Virus record (IMG/VR): IMGVR_UViG_3300035698_021381
Coordinates: 1 to 52,497 of that record
Length of the DNA stretch: 52,497 nucleotides
Direction: 5' to 3' (one strand)
From: a virus
Position numbers and translations under genes: made by a program. Below are positions 1 to 6,490 of this stretch, in pieces (position 1 is the first letter of the stretch; each line of letters starts with the position of its first letter). The notes below the pieces were generated by a model. It searched no databases, was not told the origin of the DNA, and saw nothing but the letters and a program-made list of their open reading frames with translations.

Positions 1-97
1 AAATTTAGTAAAAGTTCTAGCACTTATTTATAACAATGTTTGGGTTAATATTTTAGTATTAACTTACTGCCACAACTTTATTATCCAGGCGTTAGTA

Positions 98-852
98 ATG
101 GGTAGATCCATTTTAATAAGCCAGGCAGTTTTTTAGGGTATGTAGATTTAGTTAAATCTGTTCAAAATTCTGAAGGTTTTGTTAGAGATATTGATTATAA
201 AACGATAGAAGGTTCAGATTTAATTAATTTAAAAATACTATTGAGCGAACGTAGTATTACTACTATCGCACCAAACTTAAATAAAATAGTAGTTTTAACT
301 GAATCTGGTTTTAATTATTTATTGTTAAATAGTCGAAAACCAGGAGCAAAGAAAATTAGAATTTGGATAACAAAAGATGTGATGCCTAGTATATTTAAAA
401 CGGGTTCTTACTCACTAAGTTCTGACACTAATAACACAATGTTACCCACAGAAGAAGCGAGTAGGATACTAAAATCTTATTGTGATGTGGCAGATATTTT
501 AGAAATACCAAAACATATAGGGCAACAAGAAGCTATAAAAGATGTCAAAAGAATAACTAATATTGATTATAGCAATTATCTTTTAAAAGCCCCAGCACAA
601 AATAGTATTAAAATAGAAGACGAAATGTTGGAACCAAAAGATTTGGGTGCTAAGTTTGGAATATCAGCAATAAAGGTTAATAGAATTCTTCACACTCAAA
701 GATATCAATATAAAGAAGGTAAATATTGGGTACCTACAGATTTAGGCAGTTCTTTTTGTACTAAACACGCTTGGAATAAAAAGAATAAAACCGGATATAA
801 TTGGAAGTGGAATGTTAAATTATTTAGTGATATTATGGAAGAGATGGGGTAG
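98..852 (+). pseudogene. Bro-N domain antirepressor-like gene, frameshifted near its start
   Basis: The frame from about 106 to 852 encodes the second half of a Bro-N domain: a VVLTESGFNYLLL segment, then NSRKPGAKKIRIW and DVMPSIFKTGSYS, the usual ending of this DNA-binding domain in phage antirepressors. The C-terminal part (about 90 residues) is unlike it and unrecognised. No ATG, GTG or TTG lies in this frame between 106 and 240; the TTG at 241 would cut into the domain. An ATG at 98 lies one frame away, and one extra T in the T6 run at 129-134 would join it to the domain. I therefore read this as a gene broken by a 1-base loss, real or from sequencing. The domain family is clear; the role (phage regulation) is inferred. 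Confidence 0.65.
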
Positions 853-894
853 TATTAATAATGAAATTTAGCATAAGAATTATGACTGGATATC

Positions 895-1143
895 ATGAAC
901 ATAGATTATGAAATGCTAATCATACATCCACAACTAACAAAACCATTTAAAAATAATGAGGATATAATTATTTTAGTTAAACCTGGATCATTACATTATT
1001 TACTAGAAAAAAAATTAGAGATTGAAAAGTGAAGATGTTTTTATGTATATTCCCTGGTTAAAAATTATAAAATTATATTAACCAGCGACATTGCTAATAA
1101 GGTTTTAAAAAATAAGGTTAAAGTATGTAGGTTTATTTACTAA
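895..1143 (+). pseudogene. Small hypothetical gene with one in-frame TGA
   Basis: The frame runs from ATG 895 to TAA 1141 (82 sense codons) and is open except for TGA at 1030-1032. Composition is protein-like on both sides (before: IIILVKPGSLHYLLEKK; after: RCFYVYSLVKNYKIILTSDI). There is no in-frame ATG soon after the TGA and no good ribosome site before 895. Either a nonsense mutation killed the gene or the TGA is read through. Product not recognised. Confidence 0.4.
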
Positions 1144-1144
1144 A

Positions 1145-1156
1145 GCTGCTCGCAGC
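1145..1156 (+). terminator. GC-rich hairpin upstream of the first promoter module
   Basis: GCTGC and GCAGC pair around a 2-nt loop just after the TAA at 1141, followed by GTATCACAAAATTTTC. A hairpin in the same place (2839-2852) precedes the second promoter module, which argues for a purpose, perhaps insulating the promoter from upstream transcription. It lacks a clean T-run, so terminator activity is uncertain. Confidence 0.3.
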
Positions 1157-1184
1157 GTATCACAAAATTTTCTTAAAATTTTGC

Positions 1185-1212
1185 TTGACATTTATAAAAT
1201 GTCTGTTATAAT
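1185..1212 (+). promoter_or_regulatory. Consensus sigma70 promoter, 16-bp spacer
   Basis: TTGACA (1185-1190) and TATAAT (1207-1212) match both consensus hexamers with a 16-bp spacer. An A/T-rich stretch (AAAATTTTCTTAAAATTTTG) lies just upstream and could act as an UP element. It drives the RNA region 1219-1466 and probably the zinc-ribbon gene at 1527. Confidence 0.85.
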
Positions 1213-1218
1213 AAGAAC

Positions 1219-1466
1219 AATGTTGTACTAAATTTTTAAAAATCCTGAATTATCCTACTAACTCAGGTATACATTTTAAAATGGCTTTGTTATTGACATA
1301 TTTAATTTAAAAATCCTGAGTTACTGATAATAATCCAGGTATGCTTGAAACTCGCTCTGTTGATCTTGTTGGCACAAGATTACAGGATTCCTTTTTTAGT
1401 CCTTTCCAAAATTTAATAAATATTTACGTAAAACTCTGTTAATATTAATATTGCAGAGTTTTTTTA
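1219..1466 (+). ncRNA. Structured noncoding leader or small RNA between promoter and terminator
   Basis: About 250 nt without a credible gene lie between a consensus promoter and a strong terminator. Two related segments begin AAAAATCCTGA (about 1248 and 1309), each followed some 20 nt later by CAGGTAT, so each can form a CCTG/CAGG hairpin. The second AATCCTG (about 1311) can instead pair with CAGGATT (1383-1389), enclosing a 7-bp hairpin ATCTTGT/ACAAGAT, and is followed by CCTTTTTT. Two mutually exclusive folds with a T-run suggest a switch or attenuator. No known RNA family is recognised. Confidence 0.4.
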
Positions 1467-1467
1467 T
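1431..1467 (+). terminator. Rho-independent terminator
   Basis: AAACTCTG and CAGAGTTT form a perfect 8-bp stem around an A/T loop and run directly into TTTTTT. It closes the RNA begun at 1185, about 60 nt before the gene at 1527. Confidence 0.75.
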
Positions 1468-1479
1468 GTATTAGTTAAA

Positions 1480-1512
1480 GCACTCTTGTGCAATATTGAC
1501 ATTCTCATGTCA
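1480..1512 (+). promoter_or_regulatory. Two tetraloop hairpins in the 5' UTR of the zinc-ribbon gene
   Basis: GCAC-TCTT-GTGC (1480-1491) and TGACAT-TCTC-ATGTCA (1497-1512) are perfect short hairpins side by side, the second ending two bases before the ribosome site CTGGAG. A TCTT loop also closes the hairpin at 2839-2852. They could be a protein-binding or translational control site for the 1527 gene. Confidence 0.4.
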
Positions 1513-1526
1513 CCTGGAGAAATATA

Positions 1527-2795
1527 ATGAAAAACAAAAATAAAAATGAGCTTAGTGATAACGATGAAATTAGTTTTTATACTACTAAGGTTCCTGGTTC
1601 TATGTATATAAGTGAAGACCTAATCAAAGAAATAACTAAAAATGGATCAAATTTTTGTACTGATCAAGAGATATTAGATTTTGCAAAAAACTTGAGGAAA
1701 GCTAGAGAAAAACATATTCTTTCTTGGTGTAAGGATAACTTTGAGATTAATCTAGATTGTTTTTATGTACCAAGCAAGATGACTGATTTATTTAGCTCTG
1801 TTTCTATACCGGATGAGGTTTTTCAAAAAACCATGGAAGGAAAAATGCTAGTGTGTGCAACAGAGGAAGATGCGCGGAAGTTTGCTCATGAGATTTGTAT
1901 TGGTGAAACCTTGCATGAATTAAGATACCCAGAAGAATTATTTTATGGCAAAGTGAATATGAAAACTCTTGATAAGTATAAAGCTCAAATTATAAAAGAG
2001 TCTGAAAAGACACCTGAGACGGTGGTTAAAAGATCTGACTATAAGATTAAAGAAGAGGTGAATACATCGTATGTTTCTAAACCAGATTATGAAGAAACTT
2101 TACAGGACACATTTATACAAGACCTAGGCAAGATCCCCGTTGCAAAATTCTATTGTCATTATTGCGGTGGAAGAATAAAGTACAAGGTTAGAAATTTCAC
2201 AGGATTATTTCAGATGTTTCATACTCATTGCAAAAGTTGTACAGCCAAGTATATGATTTCCTGTGAAAAACACGAGGTGTTTAGTAAGTTTTCCCATGTT
2301 AAAATATATTACTATGAAAGAGTTGTAAAACCTTCTGTTAAAATTAATGAAAGTTTTAAATCTAAGTTTCCTAAAGTTACCCCAACTGGTAAGATAATGT
2401 GTGTTCCCAAGAGCAAAATTTTTAAAAGGCGAATTAAGACTTTCATACAGAATTTGTATAAAAATTCTTATGTTGGGTTTGAATGTGAAACTTGTAAAAA
2501 TAAAATAAGAGATACATATTCTAATTTTGACAAAAGAGTGTACGGGTGTAAACATTGTGATACACAATACCATGTGGATTTTATTATAAAAAAAAATGAG
2601 CCGTCAATAATAAACATATATTGTTATAAAAAAGTTCCAGAAAAAGTTTTAGTAAAAGAATTAGATAAGAATGTTGATGCGAAACTAAATCACGCTTTAT
2701 GTTATGCTCTTGCGGCAGGTGAGATTATAAAAAAAGAGTTGAGAAAAGATCTTGCGGAGGATAAGATTAAGGAAAATCTTGGTAAGAAATGTTAG
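1527..2795 (+). CDS. Hypothetical protein with two zinc-ribbon motifs
   Basis: A 422-residue protein, unrecognised as a whole. Two CxxC...CxxC pairs are visible: YCHYCGG with HCKSC at about residues 209-235, and FECETCKNK with GCKHCDTQ at about 320-342. Each is typical of a zinc ribbon and the two regions resemble each other, so they may be an internal duplication. No catalytic motif or membrane segment is seen. CTGGAG lies 7 nt before the ATG. The gene stands alone behind a promoter, terminator and two hairpins. A nucleic-acid-binding regulatory role is possible but only inferred from the ribbons. Confidence 0.8.
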   Translation: MKNKNKNELSDNDEISFYTTKVPGSMYISEDLIKEITKNGSNFCTDQEILDFAKNLRKAREKHILSWCKDNFEINLDCFYVPSKMTDLFSSVSIPDEVFQKTMEGKMLVCATEEDARKFAHEICIGETLHELRYPEELFYGKVNMKTLDKYKAQIIKESEKTPETVVKRSDYKIKEEVNTSYVSKPDYEETLQDTFIQDLGKIPVAKFYCHYCGGRIKYKVRNFTGLFQMFHTHCKSCTAKYMISCEKHEVFSKFSHVKIYYYERVVKPSVKINESFKSKFPKVTPTGKIMCVPKSKIFKRRIKTFIQNLYKNSYVGFECETCKNKIRDTYSNFDKRVYGCKHCDTQYHVDFIIKKNEPSIINIYCYKKVPEKVLVKELDKNVDAKLNHALCYALAAGEIIKKELRKDLAEDKIKENLGKKC

Positions 2796-2838
2796 CTAAA
2801 AGAATAACAAAATAATATAAGGCTATTCTTTTACTTAA

Positions 2839-2914
2839 GGTGTTCTTACACCGTATTGAAAATTTTCTTAAATTTTTACTTTTTACTTGACTTCTATAAA
2901 ATATCTGTTATAAT
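2839..2914 (+). promoter_or_regulatory. Second hairpin plus sigma70 promoter module
   Basis: The hairpin GGTGT-TCTT-ACACC (2839-2852) is followed by GTAT, an AAAATTTTCTTAAATTTTT stretch, then TTGACT (2887-2892), a 16-bp spacer and TATAAT (2909-2914). Order and sequence parallel the module at 1145-1212, including the shared spacer end TCTGT, so the two are duplicates. Transcription would start just before the tRNA-like element at 2928. Confidence 0.8.
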
Positions 2915-2927
2915 ATAGAAATAGAAC

Positions 2928-2988
2928 TGTGGGATAATAGAGACTGGTGACATTGTATACAATGGAAGGTTCGATTCCTTCTCCCACG
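2928..2988 (+). tRNA. Compact tRNA-like RNA (acceptor and T arm, abnormal centre)
   Basis: GTGGGA (2929-2934) pairs with TCCCAC (2982-2987), extended by a T-G pair. The T arm is perfect: GAAGG, loop TTCGATT, CCTTC (2965-2981). The centre is only 30 nt and contains the palindrome CATTGTATACAATG instead of a normal D arm plus a 5-bp/7-nt anticodon arm, so no anticodon can be read. No CCA is encoded. It lies directly behind a promoter. It may be a degenerate tRNA or a tRNA mimic. Confidence 0.45.
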
Positions 2989-3000
2989 TTAACAAAAATT

Positions 3001-3110
3001 GTTTTGCTTTTTTGATTTCTTTCTTTCTTTCTTTCTTTGTTTTGTTTTTTGATTTCTTTCTTTATTTCTTTGTTTTGTTTTTTATTGATTTCTTTCTTTG
3101 ACTTTTATTC
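3001..3110 (+). repeat. Polypyrimidine TTTC-rich tandem repeat
   Basis: Three imperfect units of 28-38 nt start with GTTTTG at 3001, 3039 and 3072, each followed by a T-run, GATTTC and several CTTT copies. The complementary strand is almost pure purine. Units differ mainly in the number of TTTC copies, as expected from slippage. Noncoding in all frames; function unknown. Confidence 0.85.
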
Positions 3111-3158
3111 TTCATCTCAAGCGAGTGGAATTTTATTGGCAGAAAACTGCTTGCTGGT

Positions 3159-3207
3159 ACGGAGTGTATAAAATGGTATACAAACTAGGTTCGAATCCTA
3201 GCTCCGT
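3159..3207 (+). tRNA. Very short tRNA-like RNA (49 nt)
   Basis: ACGGAG (3159-3164) pairs with CTCCGT (3202-3207), and a perfect T arm CTAGG-TTCGAAT-CCTAG occupies 3185-3201. Only 20 nt remain in the middle, forming TGTATA/TATACA with a 6-nt loop. There is no D arm and no readable anticodon, so it cannot be an ordinary decoding tRNA. The acceptor plus T-arm domain could still be seen by RNase P, RNase Z, the CCA enzyme or EF-Tu. Its partner at 2928 has the same design. Confidence 0.4.
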
Positions 3208-3224
3208 CTTTATATATGGTTGCA

Positions 3225-3334
3225 GTAGCTGGTTAACCTGATAAGACATACGCAAAAGCTTATTCTAATAGTGAGTATAAATAACCTTGTGGTTATTTAA
3301 AAACAGCTACATCACTTAGAGTAAGCTTTTTTAT
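3225..3334 (+). ncRNA. Candidate pseudoknot RNA ending in a terminator-like stem
   Basis: Three helices are visible. A: GTAGCTG (3225-3231) with CAGCTAC (3304-3310). B: 3254-3268 (AAAAGCTTATTCTAA) with 3316-3330, 15 bp with one G-U pair. C: AAATAACC-ttgt-GGTTATTT (3279-3298), nested in B. The strand order A5', B5', A3', B3' makes A and B cross, which is a pseudoknot. B runs into TTTTTTATTT like an intrinsic terminator with a very large loop, so helix A could modulate termination. No known riboswitch or ribozyme is recognised. It starts 18 nt after the tRNA-like element and is probably on the same transcript. Confidence 0.55.
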
Positions 3335-3339
3335 TTAAT

Positions 3340-3486
3340 TAAAAACTTTAATATTAATAAGGTTTAAAAGGTTAAATAAACTATAGACTTCTAATCTTTT
3401 CCAAGAAAGGCTTCCACTAAAAATGTTTTTAGAAAATATAACAGAAAAAGAAAAAGTTTAGGCATGTCTTTTGAAAGGGTTTTATT
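3340..3486. other. AT-rich gap with no recognised feature
   Basis: I see no convincing gene, promoter or stable hairpin here. A short frame from ATG 3465 overlaps the gene at 3487 and looks spurious. Confidence 0.5.
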
Positions 3487-3699
3487 ATGTGTAATGATGC
3501 GTTTTTTACCACAGTTGTTATTTGTATATGATCATCACCTGTTATAGGCGTAAGTATAATAGGTAATATCCAAATAAAGAAATTAGAAGCACAAGTAAAA
3601 ATCTTAGAGAAAACTAATGTAGATCTTGCGATAGAGGTTAAGGTTTTAAGATCTGAGAATAGCGTATTAAAGCTTGTTAAAGATTTTAAGAAAAAATAA
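3487..3699 (+). pseudogene. Small membrane-anchored coiled-coil gene with one in-frame TGA
   Basis: From ATG 3487 to TAA 3697 the frame is open except for TGA at 3529-3531. The start encodes a membrane segment (FFTTVVICI, then SSPVIGVSIIG after the TGA), and the rest is a Lys/Glu/Leu coiled coil (KKLEAQVKILEKTN, VKVLRSENSVLKLV). The TGA falls inside the membrane segment. Translation could not restart before the helix without losing the anchor. A mutated gene or readthrough are both possible. Small anchored coiled coils occur in many phages (spanins, superinfection proteins), but nothing here picks one. Confidence 0.5.
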
Positions 3700-3710
3700 A
3701 GGGTTACTTT

Positions 3711-3944
3711 ATGGACGGAGTTGAATCAAGTTTTGTTTTAGGCGATGTTAAGGTTAATTTTAAATATGGGTGTTTTGGGTCAGAATTGTCATTTGGTTTG
3801 GCTGGGAACTACGAGTATGACGCGAGGTTGTACCCTCAAAGTGGAGAAGATCAAAACAAGATCAGAAAAAGGCTTAAATCGTTTTCTAAGAAAGAACTTA
3901 TAGAGTTTATGATAGAGTTTTTAGTAAATTTTGAGGAGGATTAA
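3711..3944 (+). CDS. Hypothetical protein (77 aa)
   Basis: Short soluble protein, not recognised. The first half is Gly/Phe/Val-rich and beta-like (VKVNFKYGCFGSELSFG), the second half a charged helix (KKELIEFMIEFLVNFEE). AAAGGG precedes the ATG. Its stop is 1 nt before the start of the next gene, whose ribosome site lies inside this gene, so the two are probably translationally coupled. Confidence 0.7.
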   Translation: MDGVESSFVLGDVKVNFKYGCFGSELSFGLAGNYEYDARLYPQSGEDQNKIRKRLKSFSKKELIEFMIEFLVNFEED

Positions 3945-3945
3945 T

Positions 3946-4281
3946 ATGAAGATAACCTTACAAAATAACTCAGAAGATTTAGAGAGTTTTAAGTTCGCTC
4001 ATATTAATAATGAGTTAACTAAATTAGAGTTAAAGTTTAAAAATTCAGACATAAGGGATAGCATACATAATTTCATTGCTCAAAATCCTAATGATGTAGA
4101 TATTGAAGTCTTTGGTAAGGGTACTAATGTTAGCCATACCTTTAAAAAGGCAGCAACAAATTATTGTTTTTGCGAGGCTGATAGCGCTATTGGAGCGGAT
4201 ACATCTGTCCTTGTACTTCTTATTGATGATATTGACACAGAGGCCTGCGAGTTAAAGAAAGGTAAAGCCTCAGATAAATAA
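3946..4281 (+). CDS. Hypothetical protein (111 aa)
   Basis: The start at ATG 3946 is chosen because GAGGAGG ends 9 nt before it; a TTG at 3931 overlaps that ribosome site. The opening MKITLQNNSEDL resembles that of the 8110 gene (MKILLENKSKDL), so the two may be distant paralogs. Acidic and soluble, with no known motif. Function unknown. Confidence 0.75.
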   Translation: MKITLQNNSEDLESFKFAHINNELTKLELKFKNSDIRDSIHNFIAQNPNDVDIEVFGKGTNVSHTFKKAATNYCFCEADSAIGADTSVLVLLIDDIDTEACELKKGKASDK

Positions 4282-4372
4282 TTTAGATTCGATTGTTTAC
4301 AATACTTTAAAAGCCCATCATGAGAGTTGTTTAGAACGCTTGAATAAATTTTATGAAATGAAAGAGGCTTAA
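4274..4372 (+). CDS. Possible tiny gene with a non-standard ATA start
   Basis: The frame reads x-NNLDSIVYNTLKAHHES and continues to TAA 4370 (about 32 codons), protein-like in composition. The only start-like codon is ATA at 4274, where ATG would be expected, overlapping the end of the preceding gene. It could be a start-codon mutation or chance. Confidence 0.2.
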   Translation: MNNLDSIVYNTLKAHHESCLERLNKFYEMKEA

Positions 4373-4374
4373 TA

Positions 4375-4641
4375 ATGAAAGAATTTTTTGCAGTTATTTT
4401 ATTTATTGTTATGATAATAGGTTTTATATTTTTAGTAGTGGCAATAAATAGCAGTTATAACTATAACCAAAGTACAATTGTTGCAATAGATCTTGATGAG
4501 ATCCATAGTATACCAGATAGCACTAGTTTATATTATAAAAACATAAAAATAGGTTTTGTTATAAACTCTTGTTTTGCAGAGAAGATAGGCTGTGAGAATA
4601 ATAAGATAACTGTTTATTTAAAATTATATTCAGGAGTTTAA
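4375..4641 (+). CDS. Small membrane protein, paralog of the 4715 gene
   Basis: 88 residues: an N-terminal membrane helix (about 4-24, FFAVILFIVMIIGFIFLVVA) and a ~60-residue outer domain with STSLYYKNIKIGFV and EKIGCENNKITVYLKL. The second gene downstream has the same plan with IYYLGKRLGRV and EKIGYVNNRVQVVCLF, so the two are duplicates. The YYKNIKIGFV stretch is faintly like the core of MCE/MlaD lipid-binding domains, but that is a weak likeness. Probably an envelope protein made in the infected cell; role unknown. Confidence 0.7.
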   Translation: MKEFFAVILFIVMIIGFIFLVVAINSSYNYNQSTIVAIDLDEIHSIPDSTSLYYKNIKIGFVINSCFAEKIGCENNKITVYLKLYSGV

Positions 4642-4714
4642 CTAAATTCTTTGAAAAAGTTTGGGTTAGTGTTTATAAAACCTGATCGAGTTAACTTAGT
4701 GGAGGTTAAGTGAG

Positions 4715-5068
4715 ATGAGTGACGATATAAAGGACAACATAATATCAATAATAGTAATAAGTTCAATATTTGCTAGCATACTGTCACTAATATATTATGA
4801 TGTTTTTGGTAGGTTTAATGAGATAACCTTAGATTATAATTCAAAAATATCTATTATTGAACGAGAGGATATTTATTATCTTGGCAAACGGTTGGGTAGG
4901 GTTTATTATACCAAGCTTTTAGAAAAAATTGGATATGTCAATAATAGGGTTCAGGTTGTATGTTTATTTAAATCTAATATAGAATTTAGTACATTGAGGA
5001 CATATCATCTGTCTAGAGATAAAAAGAACAAGCTGGTCTTGGTAGTGAATGAAAATACTAAAAATTGA
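4715..5068 (+). CDS. Small membrane protein, paralog of the 4375 gene
   Basis: 117 residues: a membrane helix at about residues 8-29 (IISIIVISSIFASILSLIYY), a domain matching the 4375 product (IYYLGKRLGRVYYTKLLEKIG), and a basic C-terminal tail the paralog lacks. GGAGGTTAAG precedes the ATG. The last 20 nt overlap the Cys-containing gene at 5049 in another frame, an operon-style overlap. Confidence 0.7.
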   Translation: MSDDIKDNIISIIVISSIFASILSLIYYDVFGRFNEITLDYNSKISIIEREDIYYLGKRLGRVYYTKLLEKIGYVNNRVQVVCLFKSNIEFSTLRTYHLSRDKKNKLVLVVNENTKN

Positions 5069-5213
5069 AATTAATATTTGCCAAGCTTGTTTAAATGGTC
5101 TTGGTAAAGAATGTCATACTCCAAGCTGTGCATTTTATATGCAAGATGTGAGACCACCAATTGATAAAGGATTGTATACTGTTTTGGAAGAATATTATGA
5201 CAAAACAGTATAA
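5049..5213 (+). CDS. Tiny Cys-containing protein (54 aa)
   Basis: Reads MKILKIEINICQACLNG, then KECHTPSCAFYMQD, ending EEYYDKTV. The CxxC and CxxxxC arrangement (four Cys and one His within about 16 residues) suggests a single small zinc site. It overlaps the end of the preceding gene by 20 nt with a start inside it. No other domain. Possibly an adaptor or inhibitor; unrecognised. Confidence 0.6.
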   Translation: MKILKIEINICQACLNGLGKECHTPSCAFYMQDVRPPIDKGLYTVLEEYYDKTV

Positions 5214-5268
5214 CAAAACATTTTAAAAAAACTAAAGAAGAACTCTTACTGTTGAAGGAGAAATAAAA

Positions 5269-5598
5269 ATGTCAGATTTAAATGAGTTAAGATTTAAAAA
5301 AGAACTTAATGAGAGGTTAGACGAGATTAATGAGAGGTTTGAAAAACTTGTGAAAAGTCTGTCTTCAAGGTTTGAGTATATTGATCATAAGATTCAACAT
5401 CTCGGAGATAGTGTAAATAGTAATACCGAGTTTTCAAATACAAATTTTAAAAAGGTGCAGGTTTCTTATGAAAAACTGGCTACTACTTTTAGAGATCTTA
5501 TAGAGAATAATATAGAGGTTCGTGAAAAGTATATTCTAGACAACGGTGAAAAAGATAAGGGAGATATTAAGAATGATGATAACACTAAAAATTCATAG
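5269..5598 (+). CDS. Coiled-coil hypothetical protein (109 aa)
   Basis: Residues 1-60 are charged heptads (LNERLDEINERFEKLVKSLSSRF), a probable coiled coil; residues 60-109 are polar. No membrane segment or motif. AAGGAGAAATAAAA precedes the ATG. Its 3' end overlaps the next gene by 26 nt. Function unknown. Confidence 0.7.
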   Translation: MSDLNELRFKKELNERLDEINERFEKLVKSLSSRFEYIDHKIQHLGDSVNSNTEFSNTNFKKVQVSYEKLATTFRDLIENNIEVREKYILDNGEKDKGDIKNDDNTKNS

Positions 5599-6019
5599 TG
5601 TAATAGATGTTATAACAAATTCTTCTACAGAAATATTTATAGTTTATGAAAATAGTGTTAAAGATATAAATGAACTTTTACAAGAGATTTTAACCTTGTT
5701 AAATATAAAAAACAAAGTTTCCGATTTATTTGAGGTTAAAGGCGGTTATAACCAGGACCTTTACTATAATTATATTGAAGATGAGGAATTAGAGGGGTGT
5801 GAAGAGTTATTAGATGGGGACGCCCTTAAAGATCTTTTAGAAAATGTAGCCTTGGGAAGAATAGATAAACTTGAATGGATGTTCGATGCTGAGGAATCCG
5901 AAGATAACTTGAGATATTCAGAAATAAGTATTATTCCAAAAGATAAAAAATATAATAAACTTTGTGAAAAGATAAAATGCTTATTACATAATCTTAATAC
6001 AGAGGAATATTGTGGTTAA
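5573..6019 (+). CDS. DVITNSS-family protein, copy 1
   Basis: First of five tandem paralogs (5573, 6030, 7192, 8526, 9103). Each begins with a short K-x-H-S strand and the invariant DVITNSS[TN] (here KIHSVIDVITNSSTEIF), has a W-M/F block in mid-protein (LEWMFDAEES) and ends with KDKKYNKLCEKIKCLL. The start at ATG 5573 (or 5576) fits GGGAG just upstream and the length of the paralogs; a GTG at 5546 is further out. Function unknown; variation around a fixed N-terminal motif suggests a common fold with diversified surface. I believe similar NSS motifs occur in other large phages, but cannot check. Confidence 0.7.
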   Translation: MMITLKIHSVIDVITNSSTEIFIVYENSVKDINELLQEILTLLNIKNKVSDLFEVKGGYNQDLYYNYIEDEELEGCEELLDGDALKDLLENVALGRIDKLEWMFDAEESEDNLRYSEISIIPKDKKYNKLCEKIKCLLHNLNTEEYCG

Positions 6020-6029
6020 GGAGTTTCGC

Positions 6030-6472
6030 ATGAGACTTATAATTAAAATTTATAGTTTAGTAGACGTCATAACAAATTCATCAACAGTTATATATATACA
6101 ACTTTTAATAATTGTATTGAACCTTTGAAAGAATTTTTGCAGTCTTTTTTAGAAGCCACTGGATCTGATAAGTCACAGGATGAGGTTTTTACTGTTAGCT
6201 TGGTGTTAGATTCTGATGAGTACGAGGATTATCTTGATTGCAACTATGAGGAAGACGAAATTCAAGATCTCTTAAGCTTTTTAGAAATTAGTGAGTTTAT
6301 TGATAAGATTAAGCAAGGGTTTATGAAAAAACCTAACTGGATGATAAAAGCTGAGAAAGAGAGTAACGGTGATGAGTTGGTTGTATCTTGTAAAGATGAA
6401 AAGTACAAAGAATTATTTGAAAATCTAACTTCAGTTTTTGTTAAAGTTTCTGCAAAAGAGAGTTATATATAA
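6030..6472 (+). pseudogene. DVITNSS-family protein, copy 2, frameshifted
   Basis: ATG 6030 opens with IKIYSLVDVITNSSTVIY and stops at a TGA (6126-6128), while the rest (NNCIEPLKEFLQSF, KKPNWMIKAEKE, KDEKYKELFENL) continues one frame back to 6472. One added base near 6088-6098, for example in GTTATAT, restores a full-length paralog. The TTG at 6125 would start after the conserved motif and is not a credible start. Probably a broken copy, or a 1-base sequencing loss. Confidence 0.65.
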
Positions 6473-6490
6473 CTAGAAAGGGTCTTTTTT

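Noticed and set aside
2205-2573. Minus-strand frame of 122 residues inside the zinc-ribbon gene
   Set aside because: The plus-strand gene has clear zinc motifs and a ribosome site; the minus frame has neither.
3001-3110. CRISPR array
   Set aside because: The units are low-complexity slippage repeats of unequal length with no unique spacers.
3225-3334. Group I intron or known riboswitch
   Set aside because: I could not place the conserved core elements of any family I know; only the helices themselves are supported.
895-3699. A recoded genetic code (TGA read as Trp or Gly)
   Set aside because: TGA ends genes in ATGA overlaps (8526, 10995, 20708) where extension gives short nonsense tails, and TGG is used normally for Trp. 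Only two genes are affected.
6125-6472. A separate gene starting at TTG 6125
   Set aside because: It is the downstream part of a DVITNSS paralog whose conserved start lies at 6030 in another frame.
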